From NCBI GenBank assembly GCA_039024915.1, contig JBCCPK010000002.1:310001-374000 (forward strand): a stretch of DNA of 64,000 nt. Reading direction: 5' to 3'. This DNA comes from Pseudomonadota bacterium (GTDB lineage: Bacteria > Pseudomonadota > Alphaproteobacteria > Rhizobiales > MH13). The notes below the pieces were generated by a model that worked only from the letters and a program-made list of their open reading frames with translations, was not told where the DNA came from and did not search any database. Position 1 is the first letter of the stretch, and each line of letters begins with the position of its first letter. This document shows, one piece after another, positions 1 to 8,501 of the stretch. The translations under genes and the position numbers were made by a program.

Positions 1-195
1 GGTGCTCTCCACCCGTGGGAGCCAATGCTTGAGTTTGACACCACCCACAACCGCTTCCGTGACGAGCTACTGACCGAACCGCTGGACGTACACAGACAAG
101 TCGCGCGCCATTCAGGACGCGTTTCCATACCTCAGGGAGCCGGTCTAGGGGTAGAACCCGACCTGGCGTTTATTGAGCGGTTTCGCATCGCTTGA
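1..195 (+). CDS. C-terminal fragment of an enolase-superfamily (mandelate racemase/muconate lactonizing) sugar-acid dehydratase
   Basis: Reading frame 1 is open from the first base of the window to a TGA at 193-195 and gives 64 residues with no start codon, so the gene begins outside the window. The tail contains the segment IPQGAGLGVEPD followed by a short aromatic and basic end. This is the usual C-terminus of mandelate racemase/muconate lactonizing enzymes and related acid-sugar dehydratases. Enzymes of this group abstract an alpha proton from a sugar acid and eliminate water to give a 2-keto-3-deoxy acid. The catalytic barrel lies outside the window, so the substrate cannot be read. It converges on the LacI-type regulator and probably belongs to the same sugar-acid regulon, which is inference from position. 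Confidence 0.8.
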   Translation, partial: GALHPWEPMLEFDTTHNRFRDELLTEPLDVHRQVARHSGRVSIPQGAGLGVEPDLAFIERFRIA

Positions 196-222
196 GCAAC
201 GCAAACGCACCTGCGCCCACGA

Positions 223-1251
223 TCAGCGAATGCGGAACGGAGCCGAGCCACCAACGGATATTGTCGTTGGCACGCGTAAGAAGGTCTTTCGTGTGGCCTT
301 GCCAGGATCACCGTCCAAGATATCAAGGATCAGTCTCGCCGAAAGGCGGCCAATCTCGCGCGGTCGCACATCTACCGTGGTTAAAGTGGGAACACTCACA
401 CTTGCAATATCGTAGGCACCAAAACCAGCGATCGCTATGTCCTCCGGCACGGAAACGCCGCGGCGTTGACACTCGGTAAGCGCTCCGAAGGCCGCCAGAT
501 CTGATACACCGATAACAGCGTCTGAATCAGGATAGTCGGAGAGAATTTTCGACATCGCGTCGGCGCCGGTCTGCATGGACGCTGGCGGTGAGCCAACGCC
601 GACAAGGCGATCCGCTAAAAGGTTTCTGGATGACATGGCTGCAATAAAGCCACTGCGCCGATCCGCGCCGCGATTATCGTCTCCAGCATCGCCTCCAATG
701 AAGGCTATCTTGGTTCTGCCGTGCGAGACCAGGTGTTCAACAAGCGCCTCCATTGTCTCGGCGTTCGAAAAACCGACAACATGGTCCACCGGATCCTCGG
801 GAAGGTCCCAGGTTTCTATGATCGGGATGCCCGCAGCAACAAGGCGCTGTCGCGCACGCTCTGAGTGACGTCCACCGGTCAGGACTATCGCGTCCGGCCT
901 CCGCTGGAGAAGCTGATCGATAAGCTGCTCTTCTCGCTTCAGGCTATAATTGGAATTACCGAGCAGTATCTGGCGCCCGCTTGCTTCAATCTCATCTGAC
1001 AGCCCTCTTAAAGTCGCAGCGAAGTTCGCGTTATTGACAGAGGGAATGATGACCGCAACGAAATTCGAGCGTTGCGTCCGCAGGTTCGACGCCATCGTGT
1101 CGAAAACATAGCCCATTTCATCGGCTGTCTTGTGAATGAGCTCGCGGGTCTTACGCCTGACCGAGGCATCATCCTTGAAAGCACGACTGACCGTCATGAC
1201 GGATACGCCTGCCGCTTGGGCGACGTCTTTCATTGTCGGTGTTCTTGGCAT
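223..1251 (-). CDS. LacI/GntR-type transcriptional repressor of the sugar-acid regulon
   Basis: The protein has 342 residues, the standard LacI-family length. Residues 7-30 form the helix-turn-helix (MKDVAQAAGVSVMTVSRAF) and a hinge helix region follows near residue 50. The rest is a periplasmic-binding-protein-like effector domain (FVAVIIPSVNN, AFIGGDAGDDNRGADRRSGF, AIAGFGAYDIAS). The family binds palindromic operators and is released by a sugar or sugar acid. Three copies of GTTATCGATAAC stand before the neighbouring transcription units and are the obvious candidate operators. The resemblance to GntR/IdnR-type gluconate and idonate regulators fits the enzymes nearby. No full copy of the palindrome is visible directly upstream of this gene, so autoregulation is not supported. 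Confidence 0.9.
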   Translation of the reverse strand: MPRTPTMKDVAQAAGVSVMTVSRAFKDDASVRRKTRELIHKTADEMGYVFDTMASNLRTQRSNFVAVIIPSVNNANFAATLRGLSDEIEASGRQILLGNSNYSLKREEQLIDQLLQRRPDAIVLTGGRHSERARQRLVAAGIPIIETWDLPEDPVDHVVGFSNAETMEALVEHLVSHGRTKIAFIGGDAGDDNRGADRRSGFIAAMSSRNLLADRLVGVGSPPASMQTGADAMSKILSDYPDSDAVIGVSDLAAFGALTECQRRGVSVPEDIAIAGFGAYDIASVSVPTLTTVDVRPREIGRLSARLILDILDGDPGKATRKTFLRVPTTISVGGSAPFRIR

Positions 1252-1403
1252 CCCAGCCCGTTTCCAAATCCACCCGCCTCTTTTGGGATGGTATCGATGA
1301 GAAGGCGCGCCACCGTCTAACCTAAGCAGCTATGCATCGCGCAGTACTAAACGAAAGTCGATCCTAACGTCTTAGGGCATGCCCACGCTTCCACCGATAA
1401 GCG

Positions 1404-1435
1404 AGAGGCCGGAGATTCGGAAACCCCCGGCCTCT
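1404..1435 (-). terminator. Perfect 9-bp hairpin downstream of the sugar-acid ABC operon
   Basis: AGAGGCCGG at 1404-1412 pairs with CCGGCCTCT at 1427-1435 around a 14-base loop. It lies 33 bases past the stop codon of the binding-protein gene. There is no run of T on the leftward strand, so it may be a Rho-assisted terminator or a stabilising 3' stem rather than a strong intrinsic terminator. Confidence 0.5.
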
Positions 1436-1467
1436 GAAAGTCGTCTCCCAGGGAGGATAGTGACGAC

Positions 1468-2616
1468 TTAGCGCTCGAGAGCGCCGACACCGGAGAAGCG
1501 GAAGGCTTCTTCTTGCAGAGCCGTAAGCTCTTCGTCGCTCATCTCGTCATGCGCAACCGTTATCCGACCGAGGAAAACGAAAGGCAGTTCGTCTGCTCGC
1601 CCTTCGAGGTGTGCTTTGATGGCCTCGGCGGTCGCCGCGCCGACATCGTCACCCATACGCATAGGTGTCGCATCAAGTTCACCGCGGCGGATTGCATCAA
1701 GCTCAAGGCCTGTACCGCCCCAGCCGGTGGAGAAAACTTCACCAGCCTTGTCAACGGCAAGCTGGGCCTCCACCGACCCCATGGACATGGCCGTATTCGC
1801 GTTATGAATCACCGTCGCTTCAGGATAGGCCTGCAGGATGAGCTGCGTGCCTTCGAAACCACCTTCACGGGTGTATTCTCCGTAGTGTTCATAAGCGAGG
1901 GTCCAGCCGCCTTTCTCTTCGACACACGAGGCCCAATCACCAGAACGCTGGTTGTCGGTGATTCCTGGAATACCGCGGTTCATGGCATAGGTGATGTCGG
2001 TGCCGAGGCGCTCGAGCATATAGTTACAGATCTCAATCGCACCTGCTGCAGACGAAAAATCGAACCAGTTGGCGGGTTGATTTTCTAGATATTGCAGCGG
2101 TGTGTGAAATGCCCAGACGAACGTGACCAAACCGTCGTTAGCAGCAAGCTTGTCGATGTTATCGGCCTGCGTTGCCAGCTCAGAGGGGCCGAAGATCACA
2201 AAATCATAAAGGTCGGCATCCTGTTCGACTTGCGATGCGTAGGTCGACTGCAACGAGTGCTCGATTTGGCGGCTGGCAAATTCGGTCGTCTCGTACGCGA
2301 TGCCCAGCTGGTCGAGCCGCTTGGTCAGGGCGAGGTAATTACGCGCCCAGAAGTCGGATGTATCGGCCGAGGGGTAGATAAGGGCTATTTGCAACGGGTT
2401 ATCCAAAGTGCCCGAGAACGGCACCGCTTCGGAGCCAACAACCTCCTGTAGCGCTTCCAACGTGCCCTCAGCGTTCACCTGAGAAGGGACCCAATACTCG
2501 CGGTCACCATCATCAGGCAATTCGACCAGCGGCAGGTCTTGGGCCATCACCAGCCCGGCACCGAGTGCCACCGTGGACGCCAAAGTTGCGAAGGTCTTCA
2601 GATAAGTCTTCGTCAT
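1468..2616 (-). CDS. Periplasmic sugar-binding protein of a ribose-type ABC importer
   Basis: I start the protein at the ATG at 2616, where GGGAG stands 7-8 bases upstream and the N-terminus is a clear signal peptide (basic MTKTYLKTF, hydrophobic core, cleavage near AQDLP). This gives 382 residues. The frame is open further upstream, but that would overlap the permease gene and hide the signal peptide. The mature part has the periplasmic-binding-protein type I fold of ribose/xylose binders (IALIYPSADTSDFWARNYL, VIFGPSELATQ, VIHNANTAMSMGS). It is the last gene of the leftward ATPase-permease-binding-protein operon, 40 bases after the permease. The likely ligand is a sugar or sugar acid handled by the dehydrogenases next door, which is inferred from context. 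Confidence 0.88.
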   Translation of the reverse strand: MTKTYLKTFATLASTVALGAGLVMAQDLPLVELPDDGDREYWVPSQVNAEGTLEALQEVVGSEAVPFSGTLDNPLQIALIYPSADTSDFWARNYLALTKRLDQLGIAYETTEFASRQIEHSLQSTYASQVEQDADLYDFVIFGPSELATQADNIDKLAANDGLVTFVWAFHTPLQYLENQPANWFDFSSAAGAIEICNYMLERLGTDITYAMNRGIPGITDNQRSGDWASCVEEKGGWTLAYEHYGEYTREGGFEGTQLILQAYPEATVIHNANTAMSMGSVEAQLAVDKAGEVFSTGWGGTGLELDAIRRGELDATPMRMGDDVGAATAEAIKAHLEGRADELPFVFLGRITVAHDEMSDEELTALQEEAFRFSGVGALER

Positions 2617-2656
2617 GGACGTTCTCCCTTTCGTTGAACGTTTGTTGGGCAAGCTG

Positions 2657-3778
2657 TTAGCCGCTTGCTTCCGGGTTGGTCGCCAAGCCGGCGCCGAGCG
2701 CCCCGAGAAGGGCAATAACCGCGATAAGAAACGCGGTAAGGCGGATGATTTTCTGTGCATCAGGGTTGGCCAGCGCCGCCTTGAATGAAGACGCACCGTC
2801 GCGGTCCTTTTTCTGCAGCCACGCATAAGCTGCAACAGAGACAATGATTACGACGCCTGAGGCAACTGACTGCCAAAAGAACTCGATCCGTAAAGTCACC
2901 AGCGCGTTGATCATCATGGACAACAGCAAAACGCCGGCAAAAGAGCCGACCATCGAGGGGCGTCCGCCGAACAGCGACGTGCCGCCGACGACCACTGCCG
3001 CAATGACATGTAAGTTGAAATAAGGCGCCGATGTCGCCTGGATGGCGTTGAGTTTACCCATCAGCATAATGCCTGCGAGCGCAGCCATCGCGCCCATCAG
3101 CACATAGGCATAAATTTTGTGCCGGTCGACGGAAACACCTGTCATCTCGGAAGCTTCTGGGTTTGAGCCGATAGCAATCGTGTAGCGACCGAAGTGCGTA
3201 TTGCGGAGCAGGAAATAGCCAACAACCATCGTAATCATGCCAATGATCACCGGCGTAGGAAGGAATATGAAAGCTTGGCCGCGTCCGATCTCTGTAACGA
3301 TGTCGGGAAAGCGCGCCAGAACGAGGCCCTTTGCAAGCACAAGTGCAAAGCCGCGATAGACAAGGTCCATGGCGAGTGTGCCAATCAGATCGGGTACCTT
3401 TAGGCGTGTGATCACAAGGCCATTGATCAGCCCCATCACCGCGCCAAGCGCGAGTGCAATGGCACCTGCGACCCACGCGTTGAAACCGTACTGCTTGATG
3501 AGAAACGCCATAATGATTGCGGTCAATGCCGCGACCGAACCGATCGACAGATCAATCCCACGCTGCGTAATGACAAAGGTCATAGCCATCGCCATTGGCA
3601 TGTACAGCGCCGCATCCAACAAAATCTGGTTCATATTGGACAAGCGGAAGTAACGCGCCGGCTCAAACACGCCCATGAAGGCAGCAATGAGAACGATCAT
3701 CACCATCGGCCCAAGCACACCAATATAGGGCTCCAGCCTTTGAAGAGGCCCGCGAGAAACGGTGTCAGACATCGCCAT
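2657..3778 (-). CDS. ABC sugar transporter permease (RbsC family)
   Basis: The 373-residue membrane protein has about ten hydrophobic segments and the branched-chain/ribose permease signature (ITQRGIDLSIGSVAALTAII near residues 65-85, GLINGLVITRLKVPDLIGTLAM, VVGGTSLFGGRPSMVGSFAG). It forms the inner-membrane channel together with the single-domain ATPase encoded 13 bases upstream. It is slightly longer than typical RbsC (about 320 residues) because of an extra C-terminal hydrophobic tail after a charged linker (QKKDRDGASSF). The tail looks like one additional membrane segment. Binding protein, permease and ATPase form a complete Frc/Rbs-like importer. Confidence 0.9.
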   Translation of the reverse strand: MAMSDTVSRGPLQRLEPYIGVLGPMVMIVLIAAFMGVFEPARYFRLSNMNQILLDAALYMPMAMAMTFVITQRGIDLSIGSVAALTAIIMAFLIKQYGFNAWVAGAIALALGAVMGLINGLVITRLKVPDLIGTLAMDLVYRGFALVLAKGLVLARFPDIVTEIGRGQAFIFLPTPVIIGMITMVVGYFLLRNTHFGRYTIAIGSNPEASEMTGVSVDRHKIYAYVLMGAMAALAGIMLMGKLNAIQATSAPYFNLHVIAAVVVGGTSLFGGRPSMVGSFAGVLLLSMMINALVTLRIEFFWQSVASGVVIIVSVAAYAWLQKKDRDGASSFKAALANPDAQKIIRLTAFLIAVIALLGALGAGLATNPEASG

Positions 3779-3791
3779 GATCGTTTACCCT

Positions 3792-4553
3792 TTATGCCGC
3801 GGTTTTAATGCCGGTGATCAGGCCAAGAACATCTTCGTGCGTGACATCCTTTGTCCGCACAACGCCCTCACATGTTCCACGTCTTTGGACGTGGATCCGG
3901 TCCGATATTTCGAACACATCATCGAGCGAGTGGGAGATAACGATGACCGCCAGACCTTGGTTGCGTAGCGTCTTAATGAGCTCAAGCGTACGCGCTGTTT
4001 CCTGCGGCCCTAACGCCGCGGTTGGCTCGTCCATGACAAGTACCCGGAGATCAGAGTGCCTGACCGCTCGCGCGATGGCGACGGCCTGCCGCTGACCGCC
4101 TGAAAGGCTCTCGGTCGAGGCATTCATGTCACCAAGTCGGACCCCGAGCCGATCCTGCAAAACCTCGACGGCTTCTTTATTCATCGTTGCATTATCGAGA
4201 AGAGGAACACCCATCACCTTGCGGGTAAGCTCTGAACCCAGAAACAGATTTTGGGCAGGCGTAAGGTGATCAGCGAGCGCAAGATTCTGGTAGACCGCAT
4301 CTATGCCATTAGCGATCGCATCGGAATGATCGGCCATCGCGAACGGTTTGCCGTCAAGCTCGATATGGCCAGTGGTCGGCTGGTAAACCCCGGTCAAGAT
4401 TTTGATTAACGTCGACTTGCCCGCACCATTGTCGCCGACAATGGCCAAGACCTCGCCCGCATAGGCGTCCAAATCCACACCCTTGAGAGCTTCGACGCCA
4501 CCAAAACGCTTGGTGATTCCGCGCATCGATACGGTCGGCTGCTTCTGAGCCAC
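3792..4553 (-). CDS. Single-domain ABC transporter ATP-binding protein (FrcA/RbsA-like)
   Basis: The start is taken as the GTG at 4553 because GGGAGG lies eight bases upstream. The frame is open 14 codons further but has no better start. The product is 253 residues with Walker A GDNGAGKST at 40-48, the signature LSGGQRQ, Walker B VLVMDEP and the switch histidine (ISHS). Only one nucleotide-binding domain is present, as in fructose FrcA, unlike the tandem RbsA/XylG. It is the first gene of the importer operon. A GTTATCGATAAC-containing palindrome at 4603-4616, about 50 bases upstream, is the likely operator. Confidence 0.9.
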   Translation of the reverse strand: MAQKQPTVSMRGITKRFGGVEALKGVDLDAYAGEVLAIVGDNGAGKSTLIKILTGVYQPTTGHIELDGKPFAMADHSDAIANGIDAVYQNLALADHLTPAQNLFLGSELTRKVMGVPLLDNATMNKEAVEVLQDRLGVRLGDMNASTESLSGGQRQAVAIARAVRHSDLRVLVMDEPTAALGPQETARTLELIKTLRNQGLAVIVISHSLDDVFEISDRIHVQRRGTCEGVVRTKDVTHEDVLGLITGIKTAA

Positions 4554-4602
4554 AGCATATTCCTCCCGTTCCCCGTTGTTTCGGGTCTTTGTCAACAGAC
4601 TA

Positions 4603-4616
4603 TGTTATCGATAACA
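4603..4616. promoter_or_regulatory. Operator-like palindrome TGTTATCGATAACA upstream of the importer operon
   Basis: This is a perfect 14-bp palindrome about 50 bases upstream of the ATPase start. Its 12-bp core recurs at 5602-5613 and 8947-8958, each in front of a gene of the same pathway. The size and even symmetry fit a LacI-family operator. Confidence 0.75.
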
Positions 4617-4790
4617 AATGTCAACAGGCATTGGACATTTTTGCTTGCTGCGTCCTTTTCCATGCCCAAGGCCTTTGCTCTGCCCCGCCAGCGCCTGATC
4701 ACAAAGGGTTAGAGACTTCAGAGGGATAGACCCGTCGCGGTCTAAGCAAAAGGCGAATGTGCAAGCGTTTGCGGAAGGTTTGGGTGCTTC

Positions 4791-5558
4791 TCACAATGAA
4801 GCGGTAATGCCGCCATCCACGAAGACTGTTGTGCCATTGACGAAAGATGACGCCGCCGATGACAAAAAGATGCAAGTTCCGACCAGCTCTTCGACCTCGC
4901 CCCATCTGCCCGCAGGCGTTCTATTGGCAAGCCATGATGAAAAGTCCGGATCATCCACCAGCGCTTTATTGAGCGGTGTATCGAAGTAACCCGGAGCCAG
5001 GCCGTTGCATTGAAGTCCATGTTTTGCCCAGTCGGTCGCCATGCCCTTCGTGAGGTTAGCCACTGCACCTTTGGTGGCTGTGTAGGGCGCAATACCCGGA
5101 CGCGCTAATGCGGTTTGCACGGAGCAGATGTTGACAATCTTGCCAGCGCCGCGACCGATCATGTGGCGCGCGCAGGCTTGCCCAACATGGAAGACGCTCG
5201 CAATGTTGGTCTGTAGTAGGCGCTCGAACGCCTCTGGGGGGAAATCCTCTAGCGTCGTGCGATGCTGCATACCGGCGTTGTTGATCAGGATCGTAATCGG
5301 CCCTTTATCGGCTTCATAAGCATCGATCGCCGCGCGCACCGCAGTATGATCGGTTACGTCGAATGGCAACTCGTCAACTTCCGCGCCCCCATCGCGAAGC
5401 TGGTTCGCGGCGGTAGCCAATTTTTTCTCGTTCCGACCGTTGAGGACAATACGCGCCCCAGCATCCGCAAGGCCTTTCGCCAAGGCCAATCCAATTCCCT
5501 GGGAGGAGCCGGTTACGAGGGCGCGCTGCCCGTTGAGATCGAACAGTGACAGGCTCAT
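4791..5558 (-). CDS. Short-chain dehydrogenase, gluconate 5-dehydrogenase (IdnO)-like
   Basis: This is a classical SDR of 255 residues. The NAD(P)-binding TGSSQGIG is at 16-23, NNAG at 93-96, and the catalytic triad is S146, Y159, K163 (YTATK). The close of the protein (TTVFVDGGITASL) is typical. Family members such as IdnO reduce 5-ketogluconate to gluconate. The presence of an L-idonate 5-dehydrogenase-like gene 1 kb away supports that reading, but SDR substrate assignment from sequence alone is weak. It is transcribed leftward from the intergenic region holding the operator at 5600-5613, divergent to the 2-hydroxyacid dehydrogenase. Confidence 0.82.
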   Translation of the reverse strand: MSLSLFDLNGQRALVTGSSQGIGLALAKGLADAGARIVLNGRNEKKLATAANQLRDGGAEVDELPFDVTDHTAVRAAIDAYEADKGPITILINNAGMQHRTTLEDFPPEAFERLLQTNIASVFHVGQACARHMIGRGAGKIVNICSVQTALARPGIAPYTATKGAVANLTKGMATDWAKHGLQCNGLAPGYFDTPLNKALVDDPDFSSWLANRTPAGRWGEVEELVGTCIFLSSAASSFVNGTTVFVDGGITASL

Positions 5559-5599
5559 GGTTCAGACTTTCCCCTCGACAAGCGCTTTGAACGCGCTTA

Positions 5600-5613
5600 T
5601 GTTATCGATAACA
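5600..5613. promoter_or_regulatory. Operator-like palindrome TGTTATCGATAACA between divergent dehydrogenase genes
   Basis: This is an identical copy of the palindrome at 4603-4616. It lies in the 80-bp gap between the SDR (start 5558) and the 2-hydroxyacid dehydrogenase (start 5639), so a single bound repressor could control both divergent promoters. Confidence 0.78.
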
Positions 5614-5638
5614 AGACTTGTCAATAAGCGAGCGAACA

Positions 5639-6586
5639 ATGGCGAAACCTGACGTGCTCCAGGTCGGTGCCTATCCAGAATGGGATCAGGTCCCGTTGGA
5701 TAACGCCTTTACAATGCACAAGTTTTTCGAGGCAGTTGATAGAGATGCCTTCCTTGACGAAATAGGGGGAAAGGTACGCGGCATCGCCACTCGTGGCGAA
5801 CTGGGAGCAGATCGCTCCATGATTGGCGCCTGCCCCAATCTTGAGGTCATTTCTGTTTACGGTGTCGGCTACGATGCAGTTGATTTGGAGGCCTGTCGAG
5901 AGCGCGGAATACAAGTAACCAACACGCCAGACGTGCTGACCAAGGATGTTGCCGACCTTGGTGTGGCTATGCTGTTGGCGCAGTCTCGAGCCGTAATAGA
6001 TGCCGAAGCTTGGGTCCGTAGTGGGGACTGGGCAAGCAAAGGGCTTTTCCCCCTTCAGTCACGCGTTTGGGGCAAGCGTGTTGGCATTCTTGGCCTTGGT
6101 CGCATTGGTTATGAGGTCGCTAAACGCGTAGCCCCCTTCGATATGGACATAGCGTATTCCGATCTGTCCCCTCATGACTTCGCCTCGGGCTGGACCTTCA
6201 TCGAGGATCCGGTGGAACTGGCTGAGCGGTCCGACTTTCTCTTCGTGACTTTGGCCGCCTCCGCAGAAACCCGCCATATTGTCGGGCCGGAGGTTATCAA
6301 AGCGGTTGGTCCGAACGGAATGATCATCAACATCTCACGTGCTTCTAACATTGACGAAGGGGCACTGCTGGATGCTCTGGAAACCGGCAAACTGGGCTCT
6401 GCGGCGCTCGATGTTTTTGAGGGGGAGCCGCAGCTCAATCCGCGCTTTATCGAGCTACCAAACGTTCTGCTGCAGCCGCATCACGCTTCTGGGACCGTAG
6501 AGACCCGCAAGGCAATGGGCCAGCTAGTGCGCGATAATCTCTCGGCGCATTTTGCCGGTGAGCCTCTGCTCAGCCCCGTTCTTTAA
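5639..6586 (+). CDS. D-isomer-specific 2-hydroxyacid dehydrogenase (hydroxypyruvate/2-ketogluconate reductase type)
   Basis: The protein has 315 residues from the ATG at 5639. A TTG seven codons upstream is in frame but lies against the operator and has no ribosome site. It has an N-terminal catalytic half, a Rossmann motif GILGLGRIG near residue 155, and the family active-site Arg (NISRAS), Glu (FEGEPQ) and His (QPHHASG). These enzymes reduce 2-keto acids such as glyoxylate, hydroxypyruvate or 2-ketogluconate with NAD(P)H. Context favours a 2-keto sugar acid. It is followed after 14 bases by the idonate dehydrogenase-like gene, so the two are probably co-transcribed. Confidence 0.88.
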   Translation: MAKPDVLQVGAYPEWDQVPLDNAFTMHKFFEAVDRDAFLDEIGGKVRGIATRGELGADRSMIGACPNLEVISVYGVGYDAVDLEACRERGIQVTNTPDVLTKDVADLGVAMLLAQSRAVIDAEAWVRSGDWASKGLFPLQSRVWGKRVGILGLGRIGYEVAKRVAPFDMDIAYSDLSPHDFASGWTFIEDPVELAERSDFLFVTLAASAETRHIVGPEVIKAVGPNGMIINISRASNIDEGALLDALETGKLGSAALDVFEGEPQLNPRFIELPNVLLQPHHASGTVETRKAMGQLVRDNLSAHFAGEPLLSPVL

Positions 6587-6600
6587 CCGAACGCACTTCA

Positions 6601-7632
6601 ATGAAATCAATCGTAATCCACGGTCCAAAAGATCTGAGAGTCGAAGACAGTTCGCCGGAAACGCCTTGTCCGGGGCAAGTTCAAATCGCAATCGAATCTG
6701 GCGGTATTTGTGGCTCTGACCTCCACTACTTCAATCATGGCGGCTTCGGGACGGTACGCCTGCGTGAGCCAATGATCCTTGGCCACGAGGTGTCGGGTCG
6801 GGTCACCGCCCTCGGTGATGGCGTCGACACTCTAGCTGTCGGCCAGCTTGTCGCCATCTCACCCTCAAGACCCTGTTACAACTGTGTTTATTGCCGCGAA
6901 GCAAAATACAACCATTGCCTCAATATGCGGTTCTACGGCTCGGCTATGCCGTTTCCGCATATCCAAGGTGCGTTTCGGCAAAGCCTCGTCGCAGACGCCA
7001 TACAATGCGCTCCGGCGGATGGGTTGAGCCCCGGGGAAGCAGCTATGGCCGAGCCGTTAGCGGTTTGCTTACATGCTGTGAAACGCGCTGGGCCCTTGGT
7101 CGGAAAGTCGGTTCTGATTACCGGCGCAGGCCCAATTGGAGTGCTATGTATACTGGCTGCGCGCCGAGCTGGCGCAGGCCATATCGTGGTCACAGACCTC
7201 AGCGACTTTACCTTGCAAATCGCCCGCAGTGCTGGTGCAGATCAGACCATAAATGTCTCAAACACCCCAGACGCACTGAACCAATTCAACGCCGACAAGG
7301 GCCATTTCGACGTGCTGTTCGAATGCACCGGGGTAGCGCATGCGCTTGCTGGGGCGCTTCCTGCGCTCCGACCGCAGGGCAAAATAGTTCAGCTCGGACT
7401 GGGCGGTGATATGACCCTGCCGGTTCAAGCTATGACTGCGAAGGAGCTAAGCCTCGAAGGCTCATTCCGTTTTCATGAAGAGTTTCACACCGGTGTCAAT
7501 TTGATGAGGAAGGGCCTCATCAATGTGAAGCCGCTCATCACGCACACGTTTGATCTTGGCAATGCCATTGAAGCCTTTGTTACCGCGGGCGATAGACGGC
7601 GCGCGATGAAGGCCCAGATTGCATTTGCTTAG
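6601..7632 (+). CDS. idnD: Zinc-dependent alcohol dehydrogenase, L-idonate 5-dehydrogenase-like
   Basis: This is a medium-chain dehydrogenase of 343 residues. The catalytic zinc region is GGICGSDLHYFNHGG (residues 36-50) with GHEVSG near 62-67. The four structural-zinc cysteines sit in CYNCVYCREAKYNHC near 92-106, and the NAD-binding GAGPIGVL is near 176. The N-terminal half, including the FGTVRLREPMILGHE stretch, resembles IdnD, which oxidises L-idonate to 5-ketogluconate. Paired with the SDR upstream this would feed gluconate metabolism. The gene ends 4 bases inside the convergent beta-hydroxyacid dehydrogenase gene. Confidence 0.85.
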   Translation: MKSIVIHGPKDLRVEDSSPETPCPGQVQIAIESGGICGSDLHYFNHGGFGTVRLREPMILGHEVSGRVTALGDGVDTLAVGQLVAISPSRPCYNCVYCREAKYNHCLNMRFYGSAMPFPHIQGAFRQSLVADAIQCAPADGLSPGEAAMAEPLAVCLHAVKRAGPLVGKSVLITGAGPIGVLCILAARRAGAGHIVVTDLSDFTLQIARSAGADQTINVSNTPDALNQFNADKGHFDVLFECTGVAHALAGALPALRPQGKIVQLGLGGDMTLPVQAMTAKELSLEGSFRFHEEFHTGVNLMRKGLINVKPLITHTFDLGNAIEAFVTAGDRRRAMKAQIAFA

Positions 7633-8501
7633 CCCGGCGATCGATCTTTGACCTTCAGCCACCAGTGGTAGGCCGCATGATCAAGGTCCGCTCCGTCGTG
7701 AGACTCAACCAAATCGCGAAAAGCCTCTTTAACCGTCTGTCCGACCGGCAGACTGAGATCATATTCCGACGCAGCTTCGAGAGCATTATTGATGTCCTTT
7801 AACTGCGCCGCACTACGGCCGCCAGGTGAAAAATTCCCATCAACCATCCGCTGGCCGTGCAATTCAAGGATTCGGCTGTCAGCAAAACCGCCCATAAGAG
7901 CTTGCCGGACGCTCGCTGGATCACAACCTCCCCGTTCTGCGAGTAGCAATGCTTCAGCAACCGCACCGATAGTGCCAGCCACAATGAGTTGGTTGGCAAG
8001 CTTGGTGAGCTGCCCGGCGCCAACAGGCCCTAAATGTGTTGGTCTACCGAACGCCTTGAACACTGGCTCTGTGCGTTCATAGGCACGTCGGTCACCGCCG
8101 ACAAATATGGACAGCGTTCCAGCTTCTGCGCCGACCACGCCCCCAGAAACGGGCGCATCAAGGAGGGAACATCCACGTTCGGAGCAGAGCTTGGCAAGGT
8201 GCCTGTCTGTTGGCGGGTCAACTGAACCCATGTCCACAACCACGCATCCCGGCTCAAGTGCGTCTAGAACGCCTTGATTGACAAGCACCTGCTGAGTGAT
8301 GGGTCCATCGAGCAGCATGCTGATGACGATATCGGCACCATTTGCAACGGATGACGGTTCCTCCACCGCTTCTGAGCAATCTGACAATGCTCTGGCCTTG
8401 TCCGGCGATCGGTTCCACACAGTCACGCTGTGCCCCGCAGCCGACAGTCGCCTCACCATGGGCGCGCCCATAAGACCAGCTCCAAGAAACCCAATTCTCA
8501 T
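7629..8501 (-). CDS. Beta-hydroxyacid dehydrogenase (HIBADH / 2-hydroxy-3-oxopropionate reductase family)
   Basis: The 290-residue protein begins with the NAD-binding GFLGAGLMGAPM at residues 4-15. It carries the substrate-binding motif DAPVSGGVVGAEAGTLSIFVGG near 115-136 and the GAGQLTKLANQ segment with the catalytic lysine near 165. The family reduces tartronate semialdehyde or oxidises 3-hydroxyisobutyrate-type acids. In this neighbourhood a role in disposing of a C3 aldehyde acid or oxidising a sugar acid is plausible but not shown. Its ATG overlaps the TGA of the upstream GlcG-like gene (8498-8501), so the two are translationally coupled. Confidence 0.87.
   Translation of the reverse strand: MRIGFLGAGLMGAPMVRRLSAAGHSVTVWNRSPDKARALSDCSEAVEEPSSVANGADIVISMLLDGPITQQVLVNQGVLDALEPGCVVVDMGSVDPPTDRHLAKLCSERGCSLLDAPVSGGVVGAEAGTLSIFVGGDRRAYERTEPVFKAFGRPTHLGPVGAGQLTKLANQLIVAGTIGAVAEALLLAERGGCDPASVRQALMGGFADSRILELHGQRMVDGNFSPGGRSAAQLKDINNALEAASEYDLSLPVGQTVKEAFRDLVESHDGADLDHAAYHWWLKVKDRSPG

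Noticed and set aside
1255-1310. GGTATCGATGAG upstream of the LacI gene as a fourth operator
   Set aside because: It shares only the central bases with GTTATCGATAAC and is not palindromic beyond the ATCGAT core.
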